A stretch of 64,000 nucleotides of DNA from Margaritispora aquatica. Its lineage: Eukaryota; Ascomycota; Leotiomycetes; Helotiales; Discinellaceae. The position numbers were made by a program, and so were the translations under genes. Positions within the stretch are counted from its first letter, which is position 1. Each line of letters begins with the position of its first letter. The notes below the pieces were generated by a model, which was not told where the DNA came from, searched no databases, and saw nothing but the letters and a program-made list of their open reading frames with translations. The stretch covers positions 175,758-239,757 of the forward strand of contig VJWN01000012.1 in assembly GCA_007644065.1 (NCBI GenBank). Direction: 5' to 3'. Shown one piece after another: positions 1-12,112 of this stretch.

Positions 1-4
1 TTGA

Positions 5-1038
5 CCATTATATCGTCACATGCTGGACTTGATAGATGACTTCTACGCAGAATCATCATCGCAGATTTTTCAGATTGTTAAATCTGTTCGAGAAGCTGAG
101 GCAGTCTGGAGTGAAATCGAATCCTTAACTACTCTAAGGCTATATTTTGCAGTCCACCCCGAGGTTTGCTCAAAAAAAGGGGGAGCAAGCCTTAAAGACA
201 TATCGGAGAATATGGAAGTTCAGTTGACAGCCCGATGTGCAGGCTTACTTGAAGTTATGGACAGTCACAAGCTCGAAAGCTTATGGCAGAAAAAGTTTTC
301 AATAGTCTATCTGCACCGAACTGCTCGGGATTTCATTGAGTCGCCTGTTGTCTGGAAAGAGCTATTATCTCGGACAGCTAGTACAGAATTCCATCCCATA
401 GCTATCATGGTTCGATCGAGCGTTTCCCAGCTTGCATATCGATGTAATTCCGTTCAGAATCAGGAATCTGAAACCGAGGTAGATCCTCTCTGGAAGGAAG
501 CAATGCGCTACGCCTACATAGCAGAACTCCAGACCAATGTGCCCCAAACTGCACCTCTGGATGAATTAGCACACATATTACCTCGCTACTATCAGCCAAA
601 AAAGTTCTTATTGGGAAAGGACTTAGCTGGTCACTACCCAAGCGGTATCCCCACTCAGTTGCTTGTCGTCGCTATGGAGTGGGATCTTGCTGCATATATA
701 TGTGAAAAGATTAAGACTAGCGGATCTTCTGACTTGGGCGAGTTAGCCACAATTCTTCTTGAGAAAATCAACCTCTCGCTCCCGGATAGTGAGAGGCCGT
801 CTGGACAGTTGGGTATCAGCTATCGGACTGGAGTGGCTCTGCTAGACATAGGAGCCTTACCTAATAGGAAATACATGAGTAAAAGCCCGTGGGAAATGTT
901 TTTGACACGACTCCGAGAACAAACTTCCGAGCCTAGGTACACTTTGTATGTCAATCAGACCCGGCAATACAGTGAATACGCTGTGAAATGCGTTGGACTT
1001 GCCGGAAAGTTCCTGACTTCAGGCGCGAATCCAAATGT
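5..1038 (+). pseudogene. NLR-like (NACHT/STAND) protein, C-terminal part, cut by a retrotransposon
   Basis: The reading frame from 5 to 1038 resembles the helical region that follows the NACHT domain in fungal STAND/NLR-like proteins. It opens with LYRHMLDLIDDFY and has the hallmark YLHRTARDFIESPVVW near residue 97 of the open frame, then ends in LTSGANPN, which reads like the start of an ankyrin-type repeat. The NACHT domain would lie upstream of the window. An in-frame TGA sits at 2-4, just before the conserved stretch; it could be a nonsense change (for example from CGA) or lie in an intron. The frame is broken after codon 339 by the LTR element starting near 1036-1040 and resumes at 6482. 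Such proteins are associated with non-self recognition (heterokaryon incompatibility) and immune-like signalling. Family assignment is from motif recognition; inactivation is inferred from the insertion. Confidence 0.72.
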
Positions 1039-1039
1039 N

Positions 1040-1174
1040 AAGAGTATTCCTTATAAAGTGCTAATCTATCTATATATATAGAGCTCTCTACTACGGTAGA
1101 TACTCTTTAGACTCTTTAATTCTATCTATTTTATCTACTACTTCCTTACGTAATTTACCCTCTATTATCTATTA
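1040..1174 (+). repeat. 5' LTR (partial) of the Copia element
   Basis: These 135 bp align without gaps to 6347-6481. I count about 15 differences and all are transitions (C/T or G/A), as expected from RIP. The end reads TTA where the other copy reads TCA, matching a canonical CA terminus. The bases TGT at 1036-1038 followed by N at 1039 sit where the first roughly 80 bp of the LTR should be, judging from the 3' copy, so this LTR is either truncated or its start is hidden by the ambiguous base. Confidence 0.85.
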
Positions 1175-4100
1175 GTTACGATCCCGGTTTGTATTATAAC
1201 TATTTCTAGATACGGAATATACGGCGATTACTACTATTAGAAAGGCTATAGAACGTCTAAAACTATATTATTTTTAGCTATATCTAAGCGAAAATCTAGA
1301 TAGGAATAGTCTTTAAGAACGGTATTCTCTTATTAATTTACTATATTAGTACTAATATCTATAATCCTTAGGGATTTAAAAGATTAGTTAAAGTAGATCG
1401 AGATAATTAGAATCTCTACCCTTAAGTATAATATCTAGAAATACTATAATCTTAGAGTTAAAGAGATTCTAATATTAGTTAAACTAGAAAGACTAACCCT
1501 AAACGATATATTATCTATAGTAATACCTTTTAATATAAATATAAGTATATAACCTCCTCTAAAAGTATATATATTACTTAATAGAAAAGAAAAGGATTAC
1601 TTACGTATATTACTAAAGGATTATTAAAAAGATATTAAGCTTTTCGATAAATAGTTAGAAGTACTAGTAGACTTATATGTAAAAATCTAAATATCGGTAT
1701 ATACTAATATAATACGTTATACCTTTAATACCGATATAGTATATTAGATACTATAAGCTTTATAAATAAGATTTATATCTATACTTAAAGAAAAAGAATA
1801 AGAGCTAATCTCTAATTAGTGAAAGCTTTTAAAACTAACTAAGAGTTAAGATATCGATATATAGCTTAATAAGTAGGAAACTATATATAACGATTATATA
1901 GTAATAGCGCTTCTAGATATAACTAGAGATAGGCCTTACTACGATTTCCTTAATATAGTATAGTTAATTAACGTATCCTAGTATAACTTATAGCGATATA
2001 AGATTACTAACGGTAGTAAAATTTTATTTAGAGAATTACTCTCTAGTCTAAAAAGATATAGGAGAACTACTTATATAATTAATACTAGAGATTAGTATAG
2101 AGCTTTCGGTATATTAATATTAGAAAAAACTAGCTAATCAAAGTATACGTCTTCGACTTTTAAAAAAAAAAACGTAAAGAATAAAGTATCTATATACGTA
2201 TATAAATAAAAGTATTAGTACTCCGAGTACCCTTATATTTACAAATCTCTACGACCTATAGGCTAGAAGGTAGATAAAGTAGTAATAAAGGTATTTGCTA
2301 ATAAAGCTACTAACAATAATATCTTTAAAAAGTAATTTGAAAATTTAAGATTAAAAAAGGTATAATAAATATTAAATAATAATACTAATATCGATAAAAT
2401 ATCGGTTTTAAAAAGTAAAAAGATACTATTTACTTTTATAATCTTACGAAAAATAGCTTCTAATTAGCTAAACTCGTAAAATAAGGCCTCTAATTGGCCG
2501 AAAATAGACGAGAATATTATATTTAATACTAGAGGGAATACGGCTACTTATATACTCCGAGATAGTATTATACTAGATTTAGGCTTAATAACGTATATAT
2601 ATAACGATCGAAGTAGATTTATTAAATTTTAAAAAATAAAAATAGATAAAGTATTATTTATAAAAGATATAGTAATTCCTATATTAGATATAGGAAAAAT
2701 CTAGTACGTTCTAGAATATAAAGGTATACTAAATAGTTAAATTATTTATCTTTTAGAAGTACTATATATCCTTATATTCTATATAAATATTATAAGCTTA
2801 TAAAAGTTTATAGATTAAAGGGTTTACTAGGATATATCTATAGTAAAATTAATATATAATAGCGTTGAATTTAGCTAAATACCGATAAAATACGGCTAGT
2901 TCTGTCTAGAATACCGGCTATTTAAGACAGTTTCGAGTTTCTATATATCTAATATAGTAAGATATTCCGTATTCGAAGTATACTTATTATATAAGTTAAA
3001 ACTATTTAGGAAAGCTATACTCGATAAATAGTATAGTATAATAGGTTATCTATATAATAAAGCTATATTATACCTAGAAATATTATATAAAGGGGTTATA
3101 ATAAAAATAAAGAAACTCTCGGAAAGGAAGTATAAACAATACTACAAGACTAATTTATAATAGATTATTAGTAAAAGATAGAAAATACGACCTTTTATAC
3201 CTTATTTTAAGGTCTATTAAGATCTTATCTATATCTAACTAGCCGAAGGACTTACTGAATACCTTATATATTTTTACTATCTATCGACGTATATATATTA
3301 TATATATATACTCGTTAAAAAGGATAAAAGAATACTGATTCTTATAGTATAAAGCTTTATTAGATATATCGAAATACACTAGAAGTAGAAAGTTAGGATC
3401 TTTTATAGGGATAGAAAGTCGGGATACGGACTAGTATATAGAGCTTTTATTATAAATAAAGGAATTAAAGAGTATATCTCGGCGTCTAATATATATAGCT
3501 AGAATAGAGGTACTAAAAAAAGCGGAAAGATACTTATTAATAGAGCTAATAGCCTTTTAAACTAAGGGAATCTACCTATAGATTAGTTAATAAAGGCCTA
3601 TAAGACTATAGATTATTTTCTAAATCGGTTACCTATATACTAACTTAACTAGAAAACTCTACTAGAAATATTATAAAAATACTATAGATTAATTAACTAT
3701 AAGCCTAACTTAGTATATTTTATCGAGTATAGAAATAGAGCTTATATATATATTAAGAATTATCCTAAGCTTAAGAAACTAGTACTAAGAGTATATATAG
3801 ACTATCTAATAGGCTATAATTCTACTAATATCTTTTATATCTAGTTACTAGAAAAACGAAAGGTAATATTAATAAAAGATATAGTATTCGATATAATATA
3901 GAGATAAAAAAAGAACGAAACCCTTAAAGTAATTCTTATTTAGATTCTAGATATTATTAAGATAATAGAATTAGAGGTTAGTTAATTAGAGGCTAAGAAT
4001 CTTAAGGATTACGAGCTTTTATTAAAAAAAATAAATAATATAATACGAGTTAATATCTCTAGTAACGATATACTAATAATCGAAGAAGTTAACTCGGAAT

Positions 4101-6260
4101 TAGAGTAGAAAACTAGAGGATTAATAATACCTAAAAAAACGTCTAAAGTAGAAAAACTCGCTTATAGGCCCCGTTAAGAATATAATAAAATCGAAAATCT
4201 ATACTTAAATATATTAAATAATTAACTATAACGCTTATAGAATAATCTATAAAATAAAGAAATATATAATTAGATATAGTAGAATAAAGGATCTAATTTA
4301 TCTACGGAGAATCTAATACTACCCTTAAGAACTAGGTAAGTAGATATTTAAATAGTTAATAAACGAAATATTATCTAAGGAAAACGTATATAAAAATAGA
4401 CAATATTCGTAGCTATATATAGTTAACTTAATAGCTTAGCTGCTTTTTATATAGAAATAGTAGACGCTATAGTATATAACTAATAAAAGATATATAAAAG
4501 AGATCTACTACCTATACTACGAAGCTAGAAAGAATTAAACCAGTATCCCTATACAATAGGCTTTTTTATAGTAGTAAAAAAAGAATATATAGACTTAAAG
4601 GCTTTTAATATATAGAGTAAAATTAAAAAGTTAGAAAAAGCAAGGAATATTAAAGCTCTTCCTATAATATAGGTTTTTATATACAAGTATAATAGTAATA
4701 GGTATCTAGAGAAGCTTAAGGCACGCCTATATATTAGAGGAGATCTCTATATCTAAACCGATAAAGATACCTATATAGCTATACTCTCTATAAAAGTATT
4801 TAGATACCTTATAGTAATTACTATATTCTTTAACCTTAATATTAAATAGCTAGACGTTATTAACGCGTTTAGAAACGTATTTATTAATAAGACTATCTAT
4901 ATCTTATACGCCGAAGGTTTTATAGATAAAGAAGGAATAATAAGGGAATTCGAATTACTATTTAATAGAGTACTATATAGACTTCTAAGATTACTATTAC
5001 TATAGTTTAAAATACTATATAAAAAGATAAAAAAGCTAGGTTTCGAGTCTATACCGGAGTATATATATTTGTTTATTAGTAAGTATTTTATCGTATTCTT
5101 TTATATCGATAATATAACGATTCTATATTATTTATCTAATAAGGAATACTATATTATATTTAAAAATACTATTATAAATATCTTTAAAATATATAATCTT
5201 AATAATCTTAAGTGGTTTCTAGGTATATAAGTATTAAAAGATAGAGATTAATATAAAATCTAGTTATATTAAGATATATATATTAATAAGGTTACTACGA
5301 ATTTTAAGGTTATATCTATATTAAAATATAATAAAACGTTATTTACTATAGAGAAATTAGTACTATACCGAGATACTATAACTAGATTTTAGATATATAA
5401 CTATTAACGTAAAATAGGTTCGATAACCTACTCTATAAACTACTACCGACCCGATCTCGCGTATATTACGTAAAAGCTTATATCGTTTTTATAGAATCTA
5501 TTTAAAGAATATACGGATATAGCGTTATATATTATTAACTATATACTAGATACGAAATTCCTTATACTAGAACTTAGCGCTACTAACGATAATAAAAATA
5601 CTTACCCTTTTAAATTATTATCAGATATATTATTTATAGATTACTCTAATCGGAAAAGTACTAAAGGAAGGCTTGTTAAGCTCCTTTATAGTACTATTAA
5701 CTAGTAAATAGTTAAATAAAACTTAGTAGATACGTTAACTATAGAAATTAAGCTAGTATCGATATTATATCTTATCTTATAGTTACTATAGTAATTAAGG
5801 TTCCTAGACAATATTAGGCTAGAACTCTAGTAGAAACCACTAGTTCTATATAATAATAGATAGACAATATAGCTTTTTCTAGAAGAAATACCGAAGCTTA
5901 TTATAAAACTTAAGTATATCGATATCTATAATTACTAGCTAAGACAAGAGCTAGGTAAAGGTAACTTCGACTTATAGTAGAGGGAGACTAATAATATACT
6001 AGCTAATAGATTTACTAAGGTACTTTTAGTATAGAATTATACTAGGTTTTTTAAATATTTAAAAATAGTTAACGTCGAAAAACTCGTAAAAGCTTATAAC
6101 GAAAACTCTCGATAATTCGATATATTTTAATTTTAAATTCGCTACGTAGAATTTTTCGTATTTTTCGAAGATTTCTAAGCTTATAATTAGTAGATATACT
6201 CTTTTATATATTTTTTTTATTTTTTATTGGTTATCCTTTACTACTTTCAGTCTAGGGGGG

Positions 6261-6481
6261 TATATTAGTTAAAGGTTACGTACTTTTATATATAATATTT
6301 GGTTATTTTGATTCTCTTTTTAATCTTACTATATTCCTTATAATATAAGAGTATTCCTTATAAAGTACTAATCTATCTATATATATAGAGCTCTCTACTA
6401 TAGTAGATACTCTTCAGACTCTTTAATCCTATCTATTTCACCTACTGCTTCCTCACGTGATTCACCCCCTATCATCCATCA
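6261..6481 (+). repeat. 3' LTR of the Copia element
   Basis: The likely LTR starts directly after the G6 polypurine tract (6255-6260), with TA for an ancestral TG, and ends in CA at 6480-6481, giving about 221 bp. The last 135 bp match the 5' LTR at 1040-1174. The terminal 70 bp keep many C residues that are T in the 5' copy, so RIP is lighter at this edge. Confidence 0.78.
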
Positions 6482-6623
6482 CATTCCCTTTGTCTTATAT
6501 ACCATTCTCTCCGATTGGAACGTGATCGATATGGACGGGCAGTATGTCACGCCAGATGACAAGGAGACAAGAAAAGATACAAGCAGCGAAAGTTATACAC
6601 AGTGGGTTAAGTCTTCAGGTTGA
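6482..6623 (+). pseudogene. NLR-like gene, 3' fragment beyond the retrotransposon
   Basis: Immediately after the 3' LTR an unmutated frame (IPFVLYTILSDWNVIDMDGQ at the start) runs to TGA at 6621-6623. It joins in frame with the interrupted upstream frame (ANPN then IPF or VIPF, depending on how the junction is resolved), so it is best read as the continuation of the same exon on the far side of the insertion. It is short (46 codons), so the assignment rests on position and frame rather than on a motif. Confidence 0.55.
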
Positions 6624-7400
6624 ACCATACATATCAGCGTTTCAATTGTTTCGGGCTGGGAAGAAAGAGTGTGTTGTTGGAGGATAGCTAAGGGTAGCGC
6701 GGTCAAAGCTCATAATTCATCGTTTGTATAAACTAGGTAGCAACTGTGTGAGTATCATCACGTAAGTAGGTATAGGTAATAGTTAGATACTTTAGGTAGA
6801 TGTTAAGGTTCATTTTGAGGGGATCTCAAGCACATGACTTATCGCTAAGTCATGGTCAGGTGAGCATCCAAGTTGCAATCAGATCCAAAAACCATCTTTT
6901 GTAATTAAACATAATCAAAATGATTCTTCAATATTCCATCTTGATCTCGTGTTGAAGATTGCACAGTGATTGAATGTTAAGTTGAGAGTCATGTGACTGC
7001 TTAGTGATCGCGCCAGGTTCGGTTTCGCACCATTAAGATTCGGCTGTGGTGAGATGGAACTTCTCGTACGAAATCTCTCCCCCGTGCATGAATTTCATTC
7101 TCCAACCAAAATAATAATCTGGACGAATATTTATTCTGAAAATATGAAGCGTTCCTTACGTTACCCCAGACTTCCCCGCGTCATGCAGTTTGCCACTCCT
7201 TGCATATCTGACTCGCTGGCCGAGGTCCCCGGCTGGCTGTATTTACCCCACACTCAACCAGTTTGGATCAAGCTCGCAGCTCAGCTCAGCTCAGTAGCTG
7301 ATCGAGCAGCTCAATCCGTTTTAAGCACATCATTGTACCTTTCGCGTTCATCGTGTACTGTTCACTTGTTCTTTTACACACTTAACAGCCCGATTTCATC
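6624..7400. other. Intergenic region upstream of the acyl-CoA ligase
   Basis: No gene seen. A short run of AGCTC repeats lies about 7274-7315 (CTCGCAGCTCAGCTCAGCTC). The open frame at 7054-7536 overlaps the ligase start in another frame and has no recognisable content. Confidence 0.5.
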
Positions 7401-9330
7401 ATGCCAATCCATGCACGTTGGCATTTCCCAACAGATGTCTGCTCGCTACAAACACATCTGTTTAGATCACCGACAGCTCCATTGCCAGACAAACTCGCGT
7501 TTCTCGACGCTACACGTCCTGATACTCACTACTTGACACAAGAGACATTCCGATCATGGTCTCAGCGATTGGCAGCTGGCTTGAAAAAGGCGGGCTTGGA
7601 ACCTGGTGATCGTGTGCTTTTGTTCTCAGGAAACAGTCTCTTTTACCCTGTAGTGTTTATGGGAATTTTGATGGCTGGTGGGATATTCACTGGTGCAAAT
7701 CCTGGATTCGTGGCTAGAGAATTGGCGTACCAGCTGAAGGACTCCGACGCAAAATTTCTCATCTGTGCTGAGACCAGTCTTGAGCTTGGCATTGAAGCTG
7801 CTGAGAGCATTGGAATGTCAAAAGATCGCATTTTCAAGTTCGATGATGATTTATTTGAAGGCTCAGGAGGCTCTAAGCTTGGTGTGAAGAATTGGGCAAC
7901 GCTGATGCAGTCCGAAGAAGCTGGTCGACAATTCCAATGGGTGGAACCTGCCGATCCTAAAGATGCCACATGTTGTTTGAATTACAGCTCTGGGACGACG
8001 GGAGTGCCGAAGGGTGTTATGATAACACATTACGCATATGTGGCCAATGCGATACAGTATGCGTTCTTGTCGCAGCTAGATCCGAAAGAACCAGAGAAGA
8101 CCAAGAAAGCGTGAGTCTGAACTGATATCTTCGAGTTGTACTGCAATGCTGATTGCCTAGGAAATGGCTATGCTACTTACCTATGTATCATGCTATGGCC
8201 CAGACAATCTTCATAGCAGGCGGACCGAAACGTGGGATACCTGTTTATATTATGAAGAAGTTTGACTTTGTCCAGATGCTTGAAGTGGTACAGAAATACA
8301 GGATATCGACTCTACATATGGTTCCACCAATTGTTGTAGTAAGTCGTTCGTTTTGAATCTCGAATCAATTGAAACTAACAAATCAAGGCGCTCGCGAAGT
8401 CGCCCCTTACCAAGAAGTATGATTTGAGCAGTGTTTCTGAACTTGGATCTGGCGCAGCTCCTCTAGGTGGGGATGTCATCAAGGAAGTAGAAGCATTGTG
8501 GCCAGCTGGAGGTCCAAAAGTGAAGGTGAAGACTCAGAGTCCTTGAAACCATGCAAGTGCTCACACCTTAGTAGCAAGGATGGGGTATGACTGAAGCGAC
8601 GTGCTCTATACTTGGTTGGGATCCAACACAAGACATAGTGTCAAGTTCAGTAGGAGAGCTCAACGCAAACTGCCATGCAAGAATCATGGATGTTGACGGC
8701 AAAACTGAGGTACCTGTTGGCGAAAGAGGCGAGATTTGGGTGCAAGCTCCAAAGTAAGTGATCTATGCTAGGGAAAATAATGATACTAATCATACCAGCC
8801 TGATGAAGGGATATTGGCGAAATGAACGTGCGACAAATGAGATGTTGTTCGATGATGTGGACGGCAAATGGATGAAGACTGGAGACATCGCTTACGTCGA
8901 TAAGAAAGGACGTTTTTTCATCGTCGATCGAATGAAGGAGCTGATAAAAGTCAAAGGCAATCAGGTCGCACCAGCTGAGCTCGAAGGTCTGCTTTTAGAG
9001 CACCCTCAGATTGCCGATGCTTGTGTGGTAGGTGTCACAATCGATGGGGAAGAGGTACCGAGAGCCTATGTTGTGCTACGTGCAGGTGAGTCAGGTGACG
9101 AGAAGGAAATTCAGGCGTGGTTGGCGAAGAGGGTTAGCAGGTACAAGCAGATTGTCGGAGGTGTGGTATTCGTGGATATAGTTCCAAAGAATCCTGTGAG
9201 ATATTTTCCGTGCCCTCAGACCAGGATTGGTGCTAACGAATTGCAGTCTGGGAAGATCTTGAGAAAGATCTTGAGAGAAAGAGCAAAGGCCGAAGTAGGT
9301 GATTCGGAGGCTCCTAGAGCGAAGTTGTAA
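7401..9330 (+). CDS. 4-coumarate-CoA-ligase-like acyl-CoA synthetase, peroxisomal
   Basis: Six exons: 7401-8110, 8161-8338, 8388-8525, 8575-8753, 8799-9195, 9247-9330. All junctions are GT-AG and in phase, giving 561 aa, the usual size for the 4CL/acyl-CoA synthetase branch of the ANL adenylating superfamily. Core motifs are present: the phosphate loop YSSGTTGVPKGVMITH, GWGMTEATC, and the hinge region FFIVDRMKELIKVKGNQ with the C-terminal catalytic lysine in SGKILRKIL. The family forms an acyl-AMP from ATP and a carboxylic acid, then the CoA thioester. The protein ends in AKL, a type 1 peroxisomal targeting signal, so the substrate is probably handled in peroxisomes (aromatic, fatty or secondary-metabolite precursor acid). 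The start is supported by the family-like MPIHARWHFP opening. No biosynthetic cluster partners are seen nearby. The substrate cannot be told from sequence. Confidence 0.93.
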
Positions 9331-9749
9331 AAGGGGAATCGTGAGATCGACTGGTGTCGTACCACATTATGTTGATCAATTCTGGAAACAGAATTAAGTT
9401 TAGTAACGAACTTTGTTTTCTTGTCCAACCAAGAGACTTCTTTTTGTTACACCGCATCATTTGGCTTGCCAAACTCGTTTCTTTTTTCTCCTTTAGCAAG
9501 TGTCGAATGAGTTTTAGCTGACTGTGCGCTTTTGTGGAAAGCTGATGGTTATTGTTCCTCCTTGGCATCTGTATTATCCAAGCCGTCATGCTACACTGAA
9601 ACAGCCAAATTGAGAGTACCGGCTATGATGAAAGGATAAGAGTTGTCATTTCCCTTCATTGATTCCATTTTTTATCCATCTTCATCGCCGTGATTGTGGG
9701 GCAATTTATGCAAGGACCATATCGAATTTCTGAAGGATATCTGTCAAGA
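9331..9749. other. Intergenic region downstream of the ligase
   Basis: No gene seen. The minus-strand frames here are low in recognisable content. Confidence 0.45.
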
Positions 9750-10211
9750 TGCGTCTCGCAATTCTTATGTGTTAGTGTTTAATCTCTCTTCCTACCTAGC
9801 ACAGTTACTAAGGCCTTGCAAGCAATCAATGCAATTCTCGCAGCAGCCAGTACGACCTCAACTCCACTTTCAGCTACACCTCTCCCCACGAGCCTAAGCT
9901 CCAGCTCGGCAACCGAAGACTGGTCGACATTCACACCTAGCACCGTCGCCAGTCCAACGACTTGGTCCTTCTCAACCTGGACCTCCTCATCTAGTGCAAG
10001 TAGTGCTTCGCCAACTGCAAAATGTTATTTCCATTGCGCACAGAACATGACATTAGCTTGTGCGAACGAAGGGTGTGCTTGCCACCTCCTGAACTGCTCT
10101 CCGATGGTTGGTTGCGTCTCGCCGCAATGCAAAGGCAATTGCTCGTGTTCGACGAACCCCCCTACGCCGGGCCCGAAGCCAAAGAGTACTTCTGTTTTGC
10201 TTTTTGTGTGA
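9750..10211 (+). CDS. Possible small Ser/Thr- and Cys-rich protein
   Basis: The open frame from 9816 encodes a Ser/Thr-rich stretch followed by a compact Cys-rich segment with 11 cysteines between about residues 70 and 113 (for example CYFHCAQNMTLAC, CACHLLNC, CKGNCSC), ending at 10211. A better start may be the ATG at 9750 (MRLAIL), joined to the frame over a candidate intron 9770-9800, but that intron would be only 31 nt, very short for a fungus. The Cys spacing resembles a secreted protein, but no convincing signal peptide is visible with the inner start. Family not recognised; it could be an old gene fragment. Confidence 0.35.
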
Positions 10212-11236
10212 TGATGATCTGAAGTTGAGGACATTGGAACGGTGGTTCTGGGAAGGAGGGTCCTGGTCTTGATTTGGTCCGGTGTAGGGAATGTTACACA
10301 TGCTATATTGGTAACTTTGAGCATCTTTAAAATGAAGTGTTCGTATGCGGTATTCCGGTGTTTTTGACCTACCTTAGTTCACTTCCAAATTGATAGCACT
10401 CTAGTCATGTGATCGAACCTAGCCCAGACCTTGCCCATAGTCATGCGGTGCAACGTAGTAAGCGTTAGAAGAGTTCCAAAAACGCCGATTTTCTGTGATC
10501 TACACATTTGAATTTCTTATTTCTTGATGACTTCTCATATTCTTCTCTCCCGTCGTCTCGGTGCAGGTTGAATGTCAGCTAACCTTGCCGAATGTAATGT
10601 CGCTGCCTTATCTACCTAAGGTAGGTACTTACCGTGACTAGATGTTTTAGCTATATTACTTAAACCCTCCACGGGGAGCACGACAGTATGATAAACCTAC
10701 GAGGCTACAGCGGGTTACATCGGTCAAGAATTCAATAGACATCTTTCCCAATGGATAACATGGAAAAGTGGGAAGCGAGGAAGAGTTCGGTGTACAAGGG
10801 AAAAGTGTGACCTCCATCGTGAGATTCTTCATTTAGGAGTAGTGACCCTCAAACTGATACGTCATTTATACTAGTATTTGGAATGACCAACCTCTGTCAT
10901 GTCACTTGCGCTGGTGCTTTCCCTTCCGCAGAAGATACATTGCTGAGAAAGTCACACTCCAACGGTAAGTCGCTGACAGTCTGTCTGCTATGACTGAAGT
11001 CCTTCCTCAAGAGCAATTGTTTGTTCGCCTAACTCTATCTATCCGTTCAGATGAACGAATCCCGATACACAACATCATCAACGGGATGAGAAAAACTCTA
11101 GAGGTGTATTCATTAGAGAAGAGTGGAAAAGACAATCACGTAGGCAGAACCCCAGAGCTATATCAACTACACTCTCCCTTCTCTAAACGAGCGATTCAAT
11201 CTAATTGTAACATCGAGTTCAAAACCTGCACTAATC
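10212..11236. other. Intergenic region with a TACCTAAGGTA palindrome
   Basis: No gene seen. TACCTAAGGTA at 10613-10623 is a palindrome, one of several related sites in the window. Confidence 0.45.
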
Positions 11237-12112
11237 ATGCATTCCATCAAGATGCTTATGAGCGTTATCGTGCTTCTCTTCTTAACTTTGGTAAGTTGAT
11301 GGCAATCTTGCATGAGGTCTGAACTTGTTGACTCTTTGTAGGTCCTGTCTATCGCAGTTCCGAAGAGCGGCAATGAACTTCGCACTCGCATGGAAAGCAA
11401 AGGCTATCGCCTCAATCCCACCACTTTTCAACTTGACATTGGTGACGGCAAGTTTGCTGAATACTCAGGTGACCTGGATGTAGATATTTATTGAATCCAT
11501 TCAGTCCTGTCATAAACTAAGCGCGACCAGGAAGCCATTGCCCACTTCGAAAAGGAGTATCCTCACATCAGTACCACATCAGCGAACGCCATGACGAATC
11601 ACACTATCAGCCAGCGTGATACATGGCCAGGACGAATCGGTGGTGTAAGAAACTTTTCGTTCTCGACCCAGTCTAAACATAAGCTGACTATTCAACAGCA
11701 ATTCTGCTGTCCGGTTCCAGGGCAGCCTTGGGGACTCGGCAAATCAATTGATTCGAATTGGGCATGGCAAGAATTGATCTACAATATCAACCTGTTTGTC
11801 ATTGTCGAGGCTGGTCCAGCATGGTGCACGCCAGTTCGGTGCGCTGGTGAGATTACAATCAGCGTTTGCAATGATGTACGTTGGGCTCCTCAACTTCAAC
11901 AAGATATGGGGAAGCGACACACTGATTTCTCATAGGAGCCGGTACACAGAACCATCTACCTCCCATATATCGGGTACTATGCCGGCCAAATCTCTACTCT
12001 GTGCGGTCACAATATCGGATATGGAAAAACAGGGCTCTTGTATACTTGTGGCCAGATTTTCAATGATGCTGATCACTGGAACGTTATCGTCGCTGCGGGG
12101 GGTCGTTTTTGA
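11237..12112 (+). CDS. Secreted cysteine-rich protein, tandem-array copy A
   Basis: Five exons: 11237-11290, 11342-11479, 11531-11644, 11699-11875, 11936-12112, all GT-AG and in phase, giving 219 aa. The first exon encodes a hydrophobic signal peptide (MHSIKMLMSVIVLLFLTL). A pro-like middle part follows (EAIAHFEKEYPHIS, matching EIFAQIEKTYSDFN of copy C), then a mature-looking domain starting FCCPVPGQPW, with VCND before the last intron and CGQIFNDADHWNVIV near the end. These are the shared landmarks of the four paralogues. It is the most divergent copy: the C/R-ISC motif reads VRCAGEITISVC and the terminal Cys is replaced by GGRF. It has an intact frame. The family is not recognised; a secreted effector or antimicrobial-like role is only a guess from size, secretion and cysteines. 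Confidence 0.75.

Larger units (their letters stand above)
1036..6481 (+). mobile_element. RIP-degraded Ty1/Copia LTR retrotransposon
   Basis: A 5.4 kb block is far more AT-rich than its flanks. TA dinucleotides dominate and CA/TG are scarce, the classic RIP product. It is bounded by direct repeats at 1040-1174 and 6347-6481. Reading the + strand through many stops recovers the Copia order of domains: integrase remnants about 3180-3700 (RPFIPYF, SGYGLVYRAF, NRGTKKSGKILINRAN, YFLNRLP), reverse transcriptase about 4690-5230 (KARLYIRGDL, LDVINAFRN, VFFYIDNITILYY in place of YVDD), RNase H about 5640-5760 (NRKSTKGRLVKLLY), and a tail about 5900-6110 (KYIDIYNYWLRQELGKG). A gag/protease region should lie about 1200-3000 but is too degraded to call. 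A G6 polypurine tract sits at 6255-6260. No intact ORF remains, so the element is dead. It lies inside the NLR-like gene. Confidence 0.9.

Noticed and set aside
1200..3000. Search for gag and protease domains in the Copia element
   Set aside because: RIP has removed recognisable motifs; nothing could be supported beyond position.
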